A stretch of DNA of 14,692 nt, from the NCBI GenBank assembly GCA_003518245.1, contig DOZA01000109.1:5442-20133 (forward strand). The letters run 5' to 3'. Both the position numbers and the translations under genes were made by a program. The notes below the pieces were generated by a model. The model ran no database searches, was not told the DNA's origin, and saw only the letters and a list, made by a program, of their open reading frames with translations. Shown one piece after another: positions 1 through 5,266 of the stretch; positions within the stretch are counted from its first letter, which is position 1, and each line of letters starts with the position of its first letter. The DNA comes from Bacteroidales bacterium (GTDB taxonomy: Bacteria > Bacteroidota > Bacteroidia > Bacteroidales > VadinHA17).

Positions 1-662
1 GGTGTTCCTCCAATTATTTCTCCATCCACTGCCTGGATAACGATCCTGTTGAATTCTCTTGATTTTCGTCCCTCGAAGTCAACAATATTTGAAAGCTTAA
101 CTTTAATTTTTTGCCCCGGAAAAAGTTCTTCCTTATCAGGCTTAATGTCACATTTGGAAGGCTGTTTCTCAAAATCGTTGAGGAGTGTAATATGTAGTGG
201 TACCCACTTTCTTAACAATGCTGAGTTGTTTATAAACATTTTTTGAAGATGCCCGTGATAAGTAAAGTTTGGATTATCTGATTCAGTAACCCATTGATGT
301 ATTAATTCACCATTCTCAAAGTAGAGACTGATGTTCAATCTTGATTTAATTTGACCTGGCTGATTGGCTTCATAGCTTGCCGTAAAATAATATTCCGGGG
401 AACCTTCTGGGGATTTCCAATTAAAATTCGTTCCCAATTCGGTAATTTCACCTGAATATAGAAGGTGAAAACAGGGGTTTGTAACACGTTCAACCAGTCG
501 TGATGTAAAACTATTTAAATCAATACCTCCTGTAACTCTCATGAGTACTGCAGTTCTTTTACAACCATCACATCCTTCATCTAAAGTTTCAAATGCTATG
601 AAAAATCCGCTGAACAATAAAGAAAACAGTAGAACCTTGAGAAATAATTTTATTTTATTCAT
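1..662 (-). CDS. Secreted protein of unknown function, C-terminal part outside the window
   Basis: The frame is open from ATG at 660-662 to the left edge with no stop, so about 220 codons are visible and the 3' end is missing. The start is preceded by an AAGGA Shine-Dalgarno-like sequence about 6 nt away. The protein opens with a positively charged, hydrophobic signal sequence (MNKIKLFLKVLLFSLLFSGF), followed by a CDGC pair of cysteines and a mostly beta-like, aromatic and Asn/Glu-rich region. The last visible 50 residues (IKPDKEELFPGQKIKVKLSN, then a REFNRIVIQA segment) look like an Ig-like repeat of a bacterial surface or extracellular protein, so more domains may lie beyond the edge. I do not recognise the family. 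Its 5' end lies only 22 bp from the end of the OmpA remnant, which is on the same strand. Secretion is inferred from the signal sequence; the function is unknown. Confidence 0.72.
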   Translation of the reverse strand, partial: MNKIKLFLKVLLFSLLFSGFFIAFETLDEGCDGCKRTAVLMRVTGGIDLNSFTSRLVERVTNPCFHLLYSGEITELGTNFNWKSPEGSPEYYFTASYEANQPGQIKSRLNISLYFENGELIHQWVTESDNPNFTYHGHLQKMFINNSALLRKWVPLHITLLNDFEKQPSKCDIKPDKEELFPGQKIKVKLSNIVDFEGRKSREFNRIVIQAVDGEIIGGT

Positions 663-684
663 AATAATCCTTTTTTATACTAAT

Positions 685-977
685 TTACTCTTTAACCAAC
701 TCAACCCTGCAGTTCAGGGCGTGGCCTTCGTCGGTTTCATTGGAAGCTACATGAGTCAAAGAACTCATTCCGTAGGGATCAAGATTGTTCTTATCCACGC
801 CATATACAAATTCAATTCCGGGTTTTGCTTAAGAAGTTTTGCTATCTCTTTAAGGGCTGGTTCGGATTCCTGTTTAACCTTGTCTTTATTAAACTCAAAA
901 CGGATGCCCTAAACAAATGCATGCACGGTTGAACTTATATCCCTTGCCAGGCTTTTGGTGTCTGCTGCATTGCATTG
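685..977 (-). pseudogene. Remnant of an OmpA-family C-terminal (peptidoglycan-binding) domain
   Basis: Reading the minus strand gives a clear OmpA C-terminal start, GIRFEFNKDKVKQES, followed by PALKEIAKLLKQNPELNLY, then after a frameshift YGVDKNNLDPYGMSSLTHVA, SNETDEGHALNCRVELVKE and a stop at 685-687. Upstream in the first frame is ADTKSLARDISSTVHAFV, a TAG stop, then GIRF; intact relatives usually have Tyr there. In OmpA-type domains the segment with the peptidoglycan-binding TD-N...LS--RA residues sits between the LY and YG segments. Here about 30-35 residues are gone and the frame shifts at the join. The gene also lacks its 5' half: homology begins within about 10 nt of the stop codon of the NTF2-like pseudogene. 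With a nonsense codon, a frameshift, an internal deletion and no start, it cannot make an OmpA protein. It was probably once a periplasmic or outer-membrane protein tethering the cell wall. Confidence 0.78.
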
Positions 978-1350
978 TTAGGCAGATTTAATCTCTGTGA
1001 CTTGTGATATATAATATTGCCAACTCTTATTTATGAATTTGAATATGTTTGTAAAAAATACTTCGTATTGAAATTTGTTTTCACCATTTCTTCCTTCAAT
1101 ATTTTTTTCCAGTGATGATACAAATATGGGTTGACACCCCACATTTTATATCGTCAACAGTATATTTGTAAAAACTAATACAACCTGGTTTAAAGGTTTA
1201 TAAAATAATTTCTTTCTTGTCAATATAACTATACAAACTAATTCCTTGATAATCATCTGAGATTAACTTTCCCAATTTTTCTTCATTGCATTCAAATAAC
1301 GCCTCTCTTTATTCTTCATATACCGATAGAAGTTCTTTTTCATTACTCAT
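978..1350 (-). pseudogene. NTF2/SnoaL-like (DUF4440-type) small protein, decayed
   Basis: From ATG at 1348-1350 (preceded by AGGGA) the minus strand reads MSNEKELLSVYEE, a TAA stop, REALFECNEEKLGKLISDDY, then a second TAA at 1198-1200, then TFKPGCISFYKYTVDDIK. At a run of seven A (T in the plus strand, 1102-1108) the frame shifts by one base and continues as NIEGRNGENKFQYEVFFTNI and FKFINKSWQYYISQVTEIKS, to TAA at 978-980. The helix-rich start, the DDY segment and the curved-sheet C-terminus with paired W/Y residues fit the NTF2-like fold (SnoaL/DUF4440), normally about 120-130 aa. The 373-nt length equals 124 codons plus the extra base. Both stops stand where Tyr or Gln would be natural. The family is broad, so no substrate can be named. 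The stop codon lies inside a GCCTAAC heptamer, and a GTTAGGC heptamer precedes the start by about 28 nt (see findings). Confidence 0.72.
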
Positions 1351-1377
1351 ATGCATTCCCTGAATTTTCTATGATTT

Positions 1378-1426
1378 GCCTAACTACTAATCAGACTGCA
1401 ATATTGAAGTTTATCACTAGTTAGGC
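1378..1426. repeat. Inverted repeat GCCTAACTA...TAGTTAGGC, attC-like ends
   Basis: A 9-bp perfect inverted repeat (1378-1386 and 1418-1426) extends imperfectly to 13 of 16 positions and is centred on the 8-bp palindrome CAATATTG (1399-1406). Its end heptamers GCCTAAC and GTTAGGC match the integron attC core consensus RYYYAAC / GTTRRRY. At 49 bp it is shorter than most attC sites. It is followed on the plus strand by TTTTGTT, so a weak rho-independent terminator is the plainer alternative. Confidence 0.55.
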
Positions 1427-1821
1427 TTTTGTTAAAATAATTAATGTTTAGTAAGTTACACAAATATTTTGGAATTGCAATAAACCAGTGCGAAAACAAA
1501 TATTTTATAATATTGTAACAAAAGTAAAAAAATGATTAACCCAAAATTATAGGATCGGGCCAGGGAACAAATAAGATTAAAACATTATAGTAAAAGAAGA
1601 GAAAAAACTTATACTTATTGGATTAAACAGTATGTTTAGTACCATAATAAAAAACACCCTGCATACCGTTTTAAAAGGGATACCACTCCTGTTTGTACTG
1701 ATTGCAGCATGTGTCATTGTAAAAGATTTCAGAATAGCTTTCAAAATAATCGAAAAAGTACATTTATGAATAACAATTTCAATAATTTGGGGATAAACAA
1801 AATTCATAAAAAAGCATCGCC
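1427..1821. other. AT-rich non-coding stretch, possibly holding one tiny gene
   Basis: About 395 bases with little coding signal apart from the 45-codon frame at 1632-1769. The motif ACAAATATTTT occurs twice (near 1462 and 1496). No tRNA-like or other RNA fold was recognised, and no promoter clearly matching the Bacteroidota consensus was found ahead of the gene at 1822; a TTTG occurs near 1787 without a good -7 partner. Confidence 0.4.
1632..1769 (+). CDS. Possible 45-aa single-span membrane protein
   Basis: An ATG-TGA frame of 45 codons encodes MFSTIIKNTLHTVLKGIPLL, a hydrophobic FVLIAACVIV stretch and a charged tail ending in KIIEKVHL. The composition fits a one-span inner-membrane peptide with a basic N-terminal side. 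No ribosome binding site is evident, and chance open frames of this size are common in AT-rich DNA. It could also be a fragment of an older membrane protein gene. It lies 52 bp ahead of the secreted metalloprotease-like gene on the same strand. Confidence 0.22.
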   Translation: MFSTIIKNTLHTVLKGIPLLFVLIAACVIVKDFRIAFKIIEKVHL

Positions 1822-3411
1822 ATGAAAAAAACATTTCTATTAAACAAACCTATCTTGTTGGCAATTTTTCTGTTATTATTAGCACTAAATACTACTTCAT
1901 TCAGCCAGCCAAATCTTTCAAATGAAAAATTAACACTTCTTAAAGTTGTTGCCGGAATGAATTATACATTTAAGAATCATGCAAACGAAATCTGGCCAGG
2001 ATATGATCTTTCGGTAAATCCGTATATTGTATATCTACCCGATGAATTTGTTCTTTATGTTAATGCAAACAAGCCACCTGAAGGTTTTGAGCCTTATCCG
2101 TCTAATTGGCCGGATCTGGGCACTACAGTTTACATTTATTATGGTGTTTACAAGGATCTGATAGGACAGTTTTCATTCGATTATCAAATAGATACAATAA
2201 CAACTTTTGCGATGGGGTTACCGAAAAACCTACTTTTTTCTTTTGATAACCCATCGTATATACTTTTAAGCTCTACAATTCATGAAGGATTCCACCAATA
2301 TCAACATAGCCATTTTGGTGAAATCCCATGGGCGAGAGAAGAAAAATACCCAATACTCAATGTGGAAAATACTGCGTTGGCTTCGCTTGAAATGCAAATT
2401 CTTGAGGACGCCCTGAAAGCGATGTTTGATAAAAATTCTCCCAAGATGGAAGTACTATTGAAACAGTTTGCTGCTGTTAGGGATTATCGCTGGAAACTTT
2501 CTGATAGTTACATAAGAAAATATGAACAAGGACAGGAAATTAATGAAGGAACAGCCCGATATGTGGAAATGAAATCGGTAGGATGTTTTCTGAAATTAGA
2601 TTATAATAAAATAAACAATAACCTATTAACGGATATTGAGAAAGATCATGCTGATATTTCCATAAAGAAACTGTTAATTGAAGATATGGAATCACGTTTA
2701 ACGGGAATTGCTGTAGCCCCAGAAGATATGTTACGAAACCGGATCTATCCGGTTGGTGCTTTTTTAGGTTTTATGTTGGATGCTTTACAAATCGACTGGA
2801 AAACGAAATTTCAGTCTGCCGAATCTGAAGTTTCTTTTCATGATATGTTAATCGAGCATTTCCCTGTCGATACGACACATCTTGAAAATTATCTTATAAG
2901 TGCAAAAAAAACATATCATTATCAAAACATATATTCAGCTGCTAAAAACCTTATTGTAGAATATTCAGCCGGTTATGAAAAAGCATTGGAAGAATTTAAT
3001 AATCAGCCAGGAAAAAGGGTTGAACTTATTTTATCTAACAATGGCATACAAAGAAATCGATCATCAAAGAGTAAAAAATGGATTGTAAAAAATGGCAGGA
3101 TAACGCTTTGTCTCAATTATAATCTATACATACTTAAATCATTTATGAACAACAACTTGCATTTTGAGATACATGATAAAGCACTGTTCGATGAGAATGA
3201 CTGGGAAACAAACATGAAAAAAGTTGTGTTTTTTTCTGATAATATATTTTCAATAATTATCGATAATAAGTCTATCGAATTAACACAAGATGTTGAACAA
3301 GAATTTAAGGCAATAAAAATAGAAGGCAATGATTTTAATTTTGAAGCAAAGATAAAAGGGAAGGTCTTATTAAATAAAAATAATGAAATAATCATAAATC
3401 TAGAACAGTAA
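1822..3411 (+). CDS. Secreted HEGFH-motif protein, putative zinc metallopeptidase
   Basis: The 529-aa protein starts with a lysine-led hydrophobic signal peptide (ILLAIFLLLLALNTTSFSQ), with likely cleavage after residue 28 or so, and is therefore exported. Residues 154-158 are HEGFH within a TIHEGFHQYQH context, matching the HExxH zinc-binding and catalytic signature. A second conserved-looking segment, NEGTARYVE (241-249), offers E242 as a third zinc ligand about 84 residues later, as in gluzincin-type arrangements. The middle is helical; the last 130 or so residues are beta-rich and Lys/Asn-rich. The ATG is at 1822 with no obvious Shine-Dalgarno. The frame is intact, unlike its decayed neighbours, and it is flanked by remnants on both sides, so it is likely part of an accessory or transferred segment. 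I do not recognise a named family; peptidase activity is inferred from the motif only, and the substrate is unknown. Confidence 0.75.
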   Translation: MKKTFLLNKPILLAIFLLLLALNTTSFSQPNLSNEKLTLLKVVAGMNYTFKNHANEIWPGYDLSVNPYIVYLPDEFVLYVNANKPPEGFEPYPSNWPDLGTTVYIYYGVYKDLIGQFSFDYQIDTITTFAMGLPKNLLFSFDNPSYILLSSTIHEGFHQYQHSHFGEIPWAREEKYPILNVENTALASLEMQILEDALKAMFDKNSPKMEVLLKQFAAVRDYRWKLSDSYIRKYEQGQEINEGTARYVEMKSVGCFLKLDYNKINNNLLTDIEKDHADISIKKLLIEDMESRLTGIAVAPEDMLRNRIYPVGAFLGFMLDALQIDWKTKFQSAESEVSFHDMLIEHFPVDTTHLENYLISAKKTYHYQNIYSAAKNLIVEYSAGYEKALEEFNNQPGKRVELILSNNGIQRNRSSKSKKWIVKNGRITLCLNYNLYILKSFMNNNLHFEIHDKALFDENDWETNMKKVVFFSDNIFSIIIDNKSIELTQDVEQEFKAIKIEGNDFNFEAKIKGKVLLNKNNEIIINLEQ

Positions 3412-3451
3412 TCTTTTAATGTAACCTGAATAACTTTGAAAAATCTAAAAA

Positions 3452-3736
3452 AGTAAACTCGGAATAGAGGCTGCAAAAAAATTCAGCAACAATACAAGTA
3501 TAGGTGAAAACAAATATGGCTTTTCAGCCTTTGGAAGTTATTCTTTTTCCAGGAATATAATGTGTTTTGCCCGTTATGACATGAATAAAGAAATCAAGGA
3601 AAGACACACCAAAAACATTATCTGGGGAGGATTTCAATACTCATTTAGAAGATTTTTCCATGCATCTCTGTATTACAGCAATGAAGATTTGAAAACCAAT
3701 TATTTCGGCCTGTCAATATATTTTCATTATTATTAA
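3452..3736 (+). pseudogene. 3' remnant of an outer-membrane beta-barrel protein gene
   Basis: An open frame without a start codon reads SKLGIEAAKKFSNNTSIGEN, KYGFSAFGSYSFSRNIMCFA, then alternating polar and aromatic strands ending in FGLSIYFHYY and TAA at 3734-3736. The alternation of hydrophobic and polar residues, the paired aromatic girdle residues and the aromatic last residue are typical of the last four strands of a Gram-negative porin-like barrel. Stops lie directly upstream in this frame, so the 5' part is absent. It begins about 40 bp after the HEGFH-protein gene on the same strand, which suggests a deletion joined the two. It has no expected function on its own. Assignment to a specific porin family is not possible. 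Confidence 0.6.
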
Positions 3737-3860
3737 CTTATATGGATCTAAAGCCCGGTTGCCAACAGCACACACGAAAAATTTGGCTGCAGATTAAAGT
3801 TACAAGGATAATACATATATATAAATTGTAATGATTAAATTACTAATCGTTTTGAAATAC

Positions 3861-3887
3861 TAAACGGTTAATTAATATATCCGTTTA
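3861..3887. repeat. 7-bp inverted repeat TAAACGG/CCGTTTA
   Basis: A perfect 7-bp dyad (3861-3867 and 3881-3887) with a 13-nt AT-only spacer lies just outside the left end of the insertion sequence. It could be an operator or a chance repeat in AT-rich DNA; nothing else identifies it. Confidence 0.3.
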
Positions 3888-3894
3888 CACTCCC

Positions 3895-4427
3895 ATCCGA
3901 AAGTTTTTTGAAATTAACACAAAATTGTCTGTAATCGCCAAATGGCGGGGGAGGATGTGCTAAACAGAAGAAAATAAGTTGGTTTCAGGGCTTTGAAAAA
4001 CAGTTCAATGTCCCAACGCTTTTTATACAGGTCAGCAATAGTACGGGCTTTCCAGTCAAGCTGATTGGTTATTATTTCTATTACCTTATTCTCGTCTTCT
4101 TTGTAAACATGTACCAGCCGCAATTTTTGAGATGAAATACCTTTCTTTATTGCAGAAGGGCTTGTAAGCCTTATAATATCATCCCTTAAAATGTCTTGAT
4201 CTTTATTATCAGGAAGATACAATTCTTCAATCACTTCAAAAACCGTCTTTGTCTGAATTAAACTGCCTGGCACATGTATGTATAAGCCAACGAGGTACTA
4301 AATCAATTATTTGTCTTATTACTGGCTTGTGGTTATTTTTGTTACGTCTGAAAAGTCCCATAATTTATCTTTTAAGTTTTGGTCAACTCAAAGATAAGGG
4401 GCTTTTCAGATTTCTAAAGTTTCGGAT
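3895..4427 (-). mobile_element. Internally deleted IS4-type insertion sequence with terminal inverted repeats
   Basis: The two ends match as imperfect inverted repeats: ATCCGAAAGTTTTTTGAAAT at 3895-3914 on the plus strand, and ATCCGAAACTTTAGAAAT reading inward on the minus strand from 4427. Between them is a broken transposase on the minus strand. The element is about 0.53 kb, far shorter than a typical 1.2-1.5 kb IS4-family element, and cannot transpose by itself, though the ends might still be recognised by a related transposase. No exact target-site duplication was found beside the ends. It separates the accessory segment from the ribosomal protein operon. The family call rests on the transposase motif and general layout; the exact IS name is not known. 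Confidence 0.72.
3914..4361 (-). pseudogene. IS4-family transposase, N- and C-terminal pieces joined by a deletion
   Basis: From ATG at 4359-4361 the minus strand reads MGLFRRNKNNHKPVIRQIID then LVPRWLIHTCARQFNSDKDG, the usual N-terminus of this transposase type. Near 4243-4250 it jumps, with a change of frame, to KTVFEVIEELYLPDNKDQDI and a C-terminal catalytic segment, ITNQLDWKARTIADLYKKRW followed by DIELFFKALK. The Y-KKRW-IE--FK run is the Y-(2)-R-(3)-E-(6)-K signature carrying the last acidic residue of the DDE triad. Well over 200 residues, including the first two catalytic Asp, are missing from the middle, and after KALK the sequence no longer matches transposase and runs into the left terminal repeat. 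A frame of 119 codons with its own ATG covers the C-terminal part (3914-4273), but it would not be an active enzyme. Confidence 0.78.
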
Positions 4428-4460
4428 AGTTGTGACCTTTTATAAAAAAATCTCCTTCAT

Positions 4461-4495
4461 TTTGTTGGATAATTGAATAAAAATCACGTATTTTG
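4461..4495 (+). promoter_or_regulatory. Candidate promoter of the rpmB operon
   Basis: TTTG at 4461-4464 and TATTTTG at 4489-4495 resemble the Bacteroidota -33 (TTTG) and -7 (TAnnTTTG) elements, although the spacing is a few bases long and the -7 box lacks one base. Transcription would start near 4500, leaving a leader of about 50 nt before rpmB. The right end of the insertion sequence is only about 35 bp upstream of the -33 box. Confidence 0.35.
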
Positions 4496-4549
4496 CGCTT
4501 CGATTTTTATAATATATTTTATCAATATAAAGAATTAAATAAAACTGAG

Positions 4550-4792
4550 ATGTCAAGGATATGTCAAGTGACCGGAAAGAAGGTTTTGTCAGGCAATTAT
4601 GTCTCCCATTCAAAGAAGAGAACAAAAAGAAAATTTTATCCTAATCTCTTTACCAAGAAGTTTTATTATCCTGAGGAAGATCGCTGGATTACCTTAAAGG
4701 TATCTGCTGCCGGTATCAGGCTTATCAATAAAAAAGGTCTGCATACTGTTCTTAAGGATGCAAAAGAAAAGGGATATATCGTTAAGTACTAA
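4550..4792 (+). CDS. rpmB: 50S ribosomal protein bL28
   Basis: The 80-aa product begins [20 protein letters not shown] and continues with [20 protein letters not shown], the characteristic bL28 N-terminal half, then [20 protein letters not shown]. Its length is normal for Bacteroidota. It is a component of the large ribosomal subunit near the tRNA exit site. I chose ATG 4550 because the conserved M-S-R-x-C-x-x-T-G-K start sits there; an open frame extends upstream to 4493 but through promoter-like AT-rich DNA. No Shine-Dalgarno is present, which is normal for highly expressed genes in this phylum. rpmG follows after 11 bp, so the genes are cotranscribed. Confidence 0.96.
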   Translation: MSRICQVTGKKVLSGNYVSHSKKRTKRKFYPNLFTKKFYYPEEDRWITLKVSAAGIRLINKKGLHTVLKDAKEKGYIVKY

Positions 4793-4803
4793 ATAAGATT
4801 ATT

Positions 4804-4992
4804 ATGGCAAAGAAAGCTAAAGGTAACAGGGTGCAGGTAATACTTGAATGTACTGAACATAAGGACAGTGGAATGCCTGGCACATCCAGGTATATAACAA
4901 CCAAGAACAGGAAAAATACACCTGACAGACTTGAAAGGATGAAATATAATCCTATACTGAAAAAATATACTCTTCACAGGGAAATAAAATAA
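4804..4992 (+). CDS. rpmG: 50S ribosomal protein bL33
   Basis: The 62-aa protein [20 protein letters not shown], followed by a [20 protein letters not shown] segment and MKYNP, is a full-length bL33. Only one cysteine is present, so this is the zinc-free (C-) form lacking the two CxxC pairs of zinc-ribbon versions. It belongs to the 50S subunit near the E site. It lies 11 bp after rpmB and 6 bp before the DUF4295 gene. Its initiation region, TTATTATGGCAAAGAAAG, is the same as that of the next gene, with no Shine-Dalgarno and an A/T-rich context. Confidence 0.96.
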   Translation: MAKKAKGNRVQVILECTEHKDSGMPGTSRYITTKNRKNTPDRLERMKYNPILKKYTLHREIK

Positions 4993-4998
4993 ATTATT

Positions 4999-5151
4999 AT
5001 GGCAAAGAAAGTAGTTGCAACACTTAAAACAGGTAAAGGGAAAGCATTTACCAAGTGTATAAAGATGGCCAGGTCCGAAAAAACCGGTGCATATATCTTT
5101 AAAGAGCAGATAGTAAATAATGACCATATTAAAGACTTTTTTAGCAAATAA
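4999..5151 (+). CDS. DUF4295 family protein, small Bacteroidota ribosome-linked protein
   Basis: The 50-aa reading frame MAKKVVATLKTGKGKAFTKC, followed by IKMARSEKTGAYIFKEQIVN and NDHIKDFFSK, matches the Bacteroidota-restricted DUF4295 family in length and sequence. It is strongly basic in its first half, as expected for an rRNA-binding protein. It always tends to follow rpmG in this phylum, and here it starts 6 bp after the rpmG stop, so it is the third gene of the operon. From memory, a small protein of this kind was seen in a Flavobacterium ribosome structure and named bL38; I have not verified that they are the same. A longer open frame starting inside it (5120, other frame) belongs to the lead-in of ftsY and is not a gene start. 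Confidence 0.9.
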   Translation: MAKKVVATLKTGKGKAFTKCIKMARSEKTGAYIFKEQIVNNDHIKDFFSK

Positions 5152-5173
5152 AAAAGGTAATAATATTATATCT

Positions 5174-5204
5174 AAAGCTTTCTTCAGTGAAGAAAGCTTT
5201 TTTT
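5174..5204 (+). terminator. Rho-independent terminator of rpmB-rpmG-DUF4295
   Basis: A perfect 12-bp stem, AAAGCTTTCTTC (5174-5185) with GAAGAAAGCTTT (5189-5200), has a 3-nt loop and is followed by TTTT. It lies 22 bp after the DUF4295 stop codon and ends the ribosomal protein operon. The AT-rich base of the stem means it could partly work in both directions. Confidence 0.88.
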
Positions 5205-5227
5205 ATCTTTACGCATTACTGAAGGAT

Positions 5228-5253
5228 AGACAAGGCAAGGCAATGCCTTGTCT
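5228..5253 (+). promoter_or_regulatory. Hairpin in the ftsY leader
   Basis: A perfect 10-bp stem, AGACAAGGCA (5228-5237) with TGCCTTGTCT (5244-5253), and a 6-nt loop end 13 nt before the ftsY ATG. No T-run follows, so it is not a terminator. A TATCTTTAC sequence at 5204-5212, one base off the Bacteroidota -7 box, could place transcription start near 5218 and put the hairpin at the very 5' end of the ftsY mRNA, where it might stabilise the message or affect initiation. Confidence 0.5.
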
Positions 5254-5266
5254 CAACGAAAAAAAA

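Noticed and set aside
49..246. Plus-strand open frame of 65 codons
   Set aside because: It is the complement of the partial secreted protein gene on the minus strand, which has a signal peptide and a ribosome binding site.
541..912. Plus-strand open frame of 123 codons
   Set aside because: It lies opposite the secreted-protein start and the OmpA remnant, both recognised on the minus strand; its translation shows no family features.
1577..1834. Minus-strand 85-codon hydrophobic frame
   Set aside because: It overlaps the start of the well-supported gene at 1822, has Phe/Ile-rich shadow composition and no ribosome binding site.
3117..3476. Minus-strand 119-codon frame
   Set aside because: It is antisense to the beta-rich end of the HEGFH gene, with no recognisable motif.
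3750..3800. GCCCGGTTGCCAACAGCACACAC stretch as another recombination site
   Set aside because: It resembles repeat sequences I recall from Bacteroidota intergenic regions, but it has no matching inverted arm here and does not meet the RYYYAAC/GTTRRRY pattern.
4249..4476. Plus-strand 75-codon frame across the insertion sequence end
   Set aside because: It is antisense to the transposase N-terminus and crosses the inverted repeat; not a plausible gene.
5120..5266. Upstream ATG extending FtsY by 49 residues
   Set aside because: It would start inside the DUF4295 gene and translate through the terminator and hairpin; homologues start at the MALLGF methionine.
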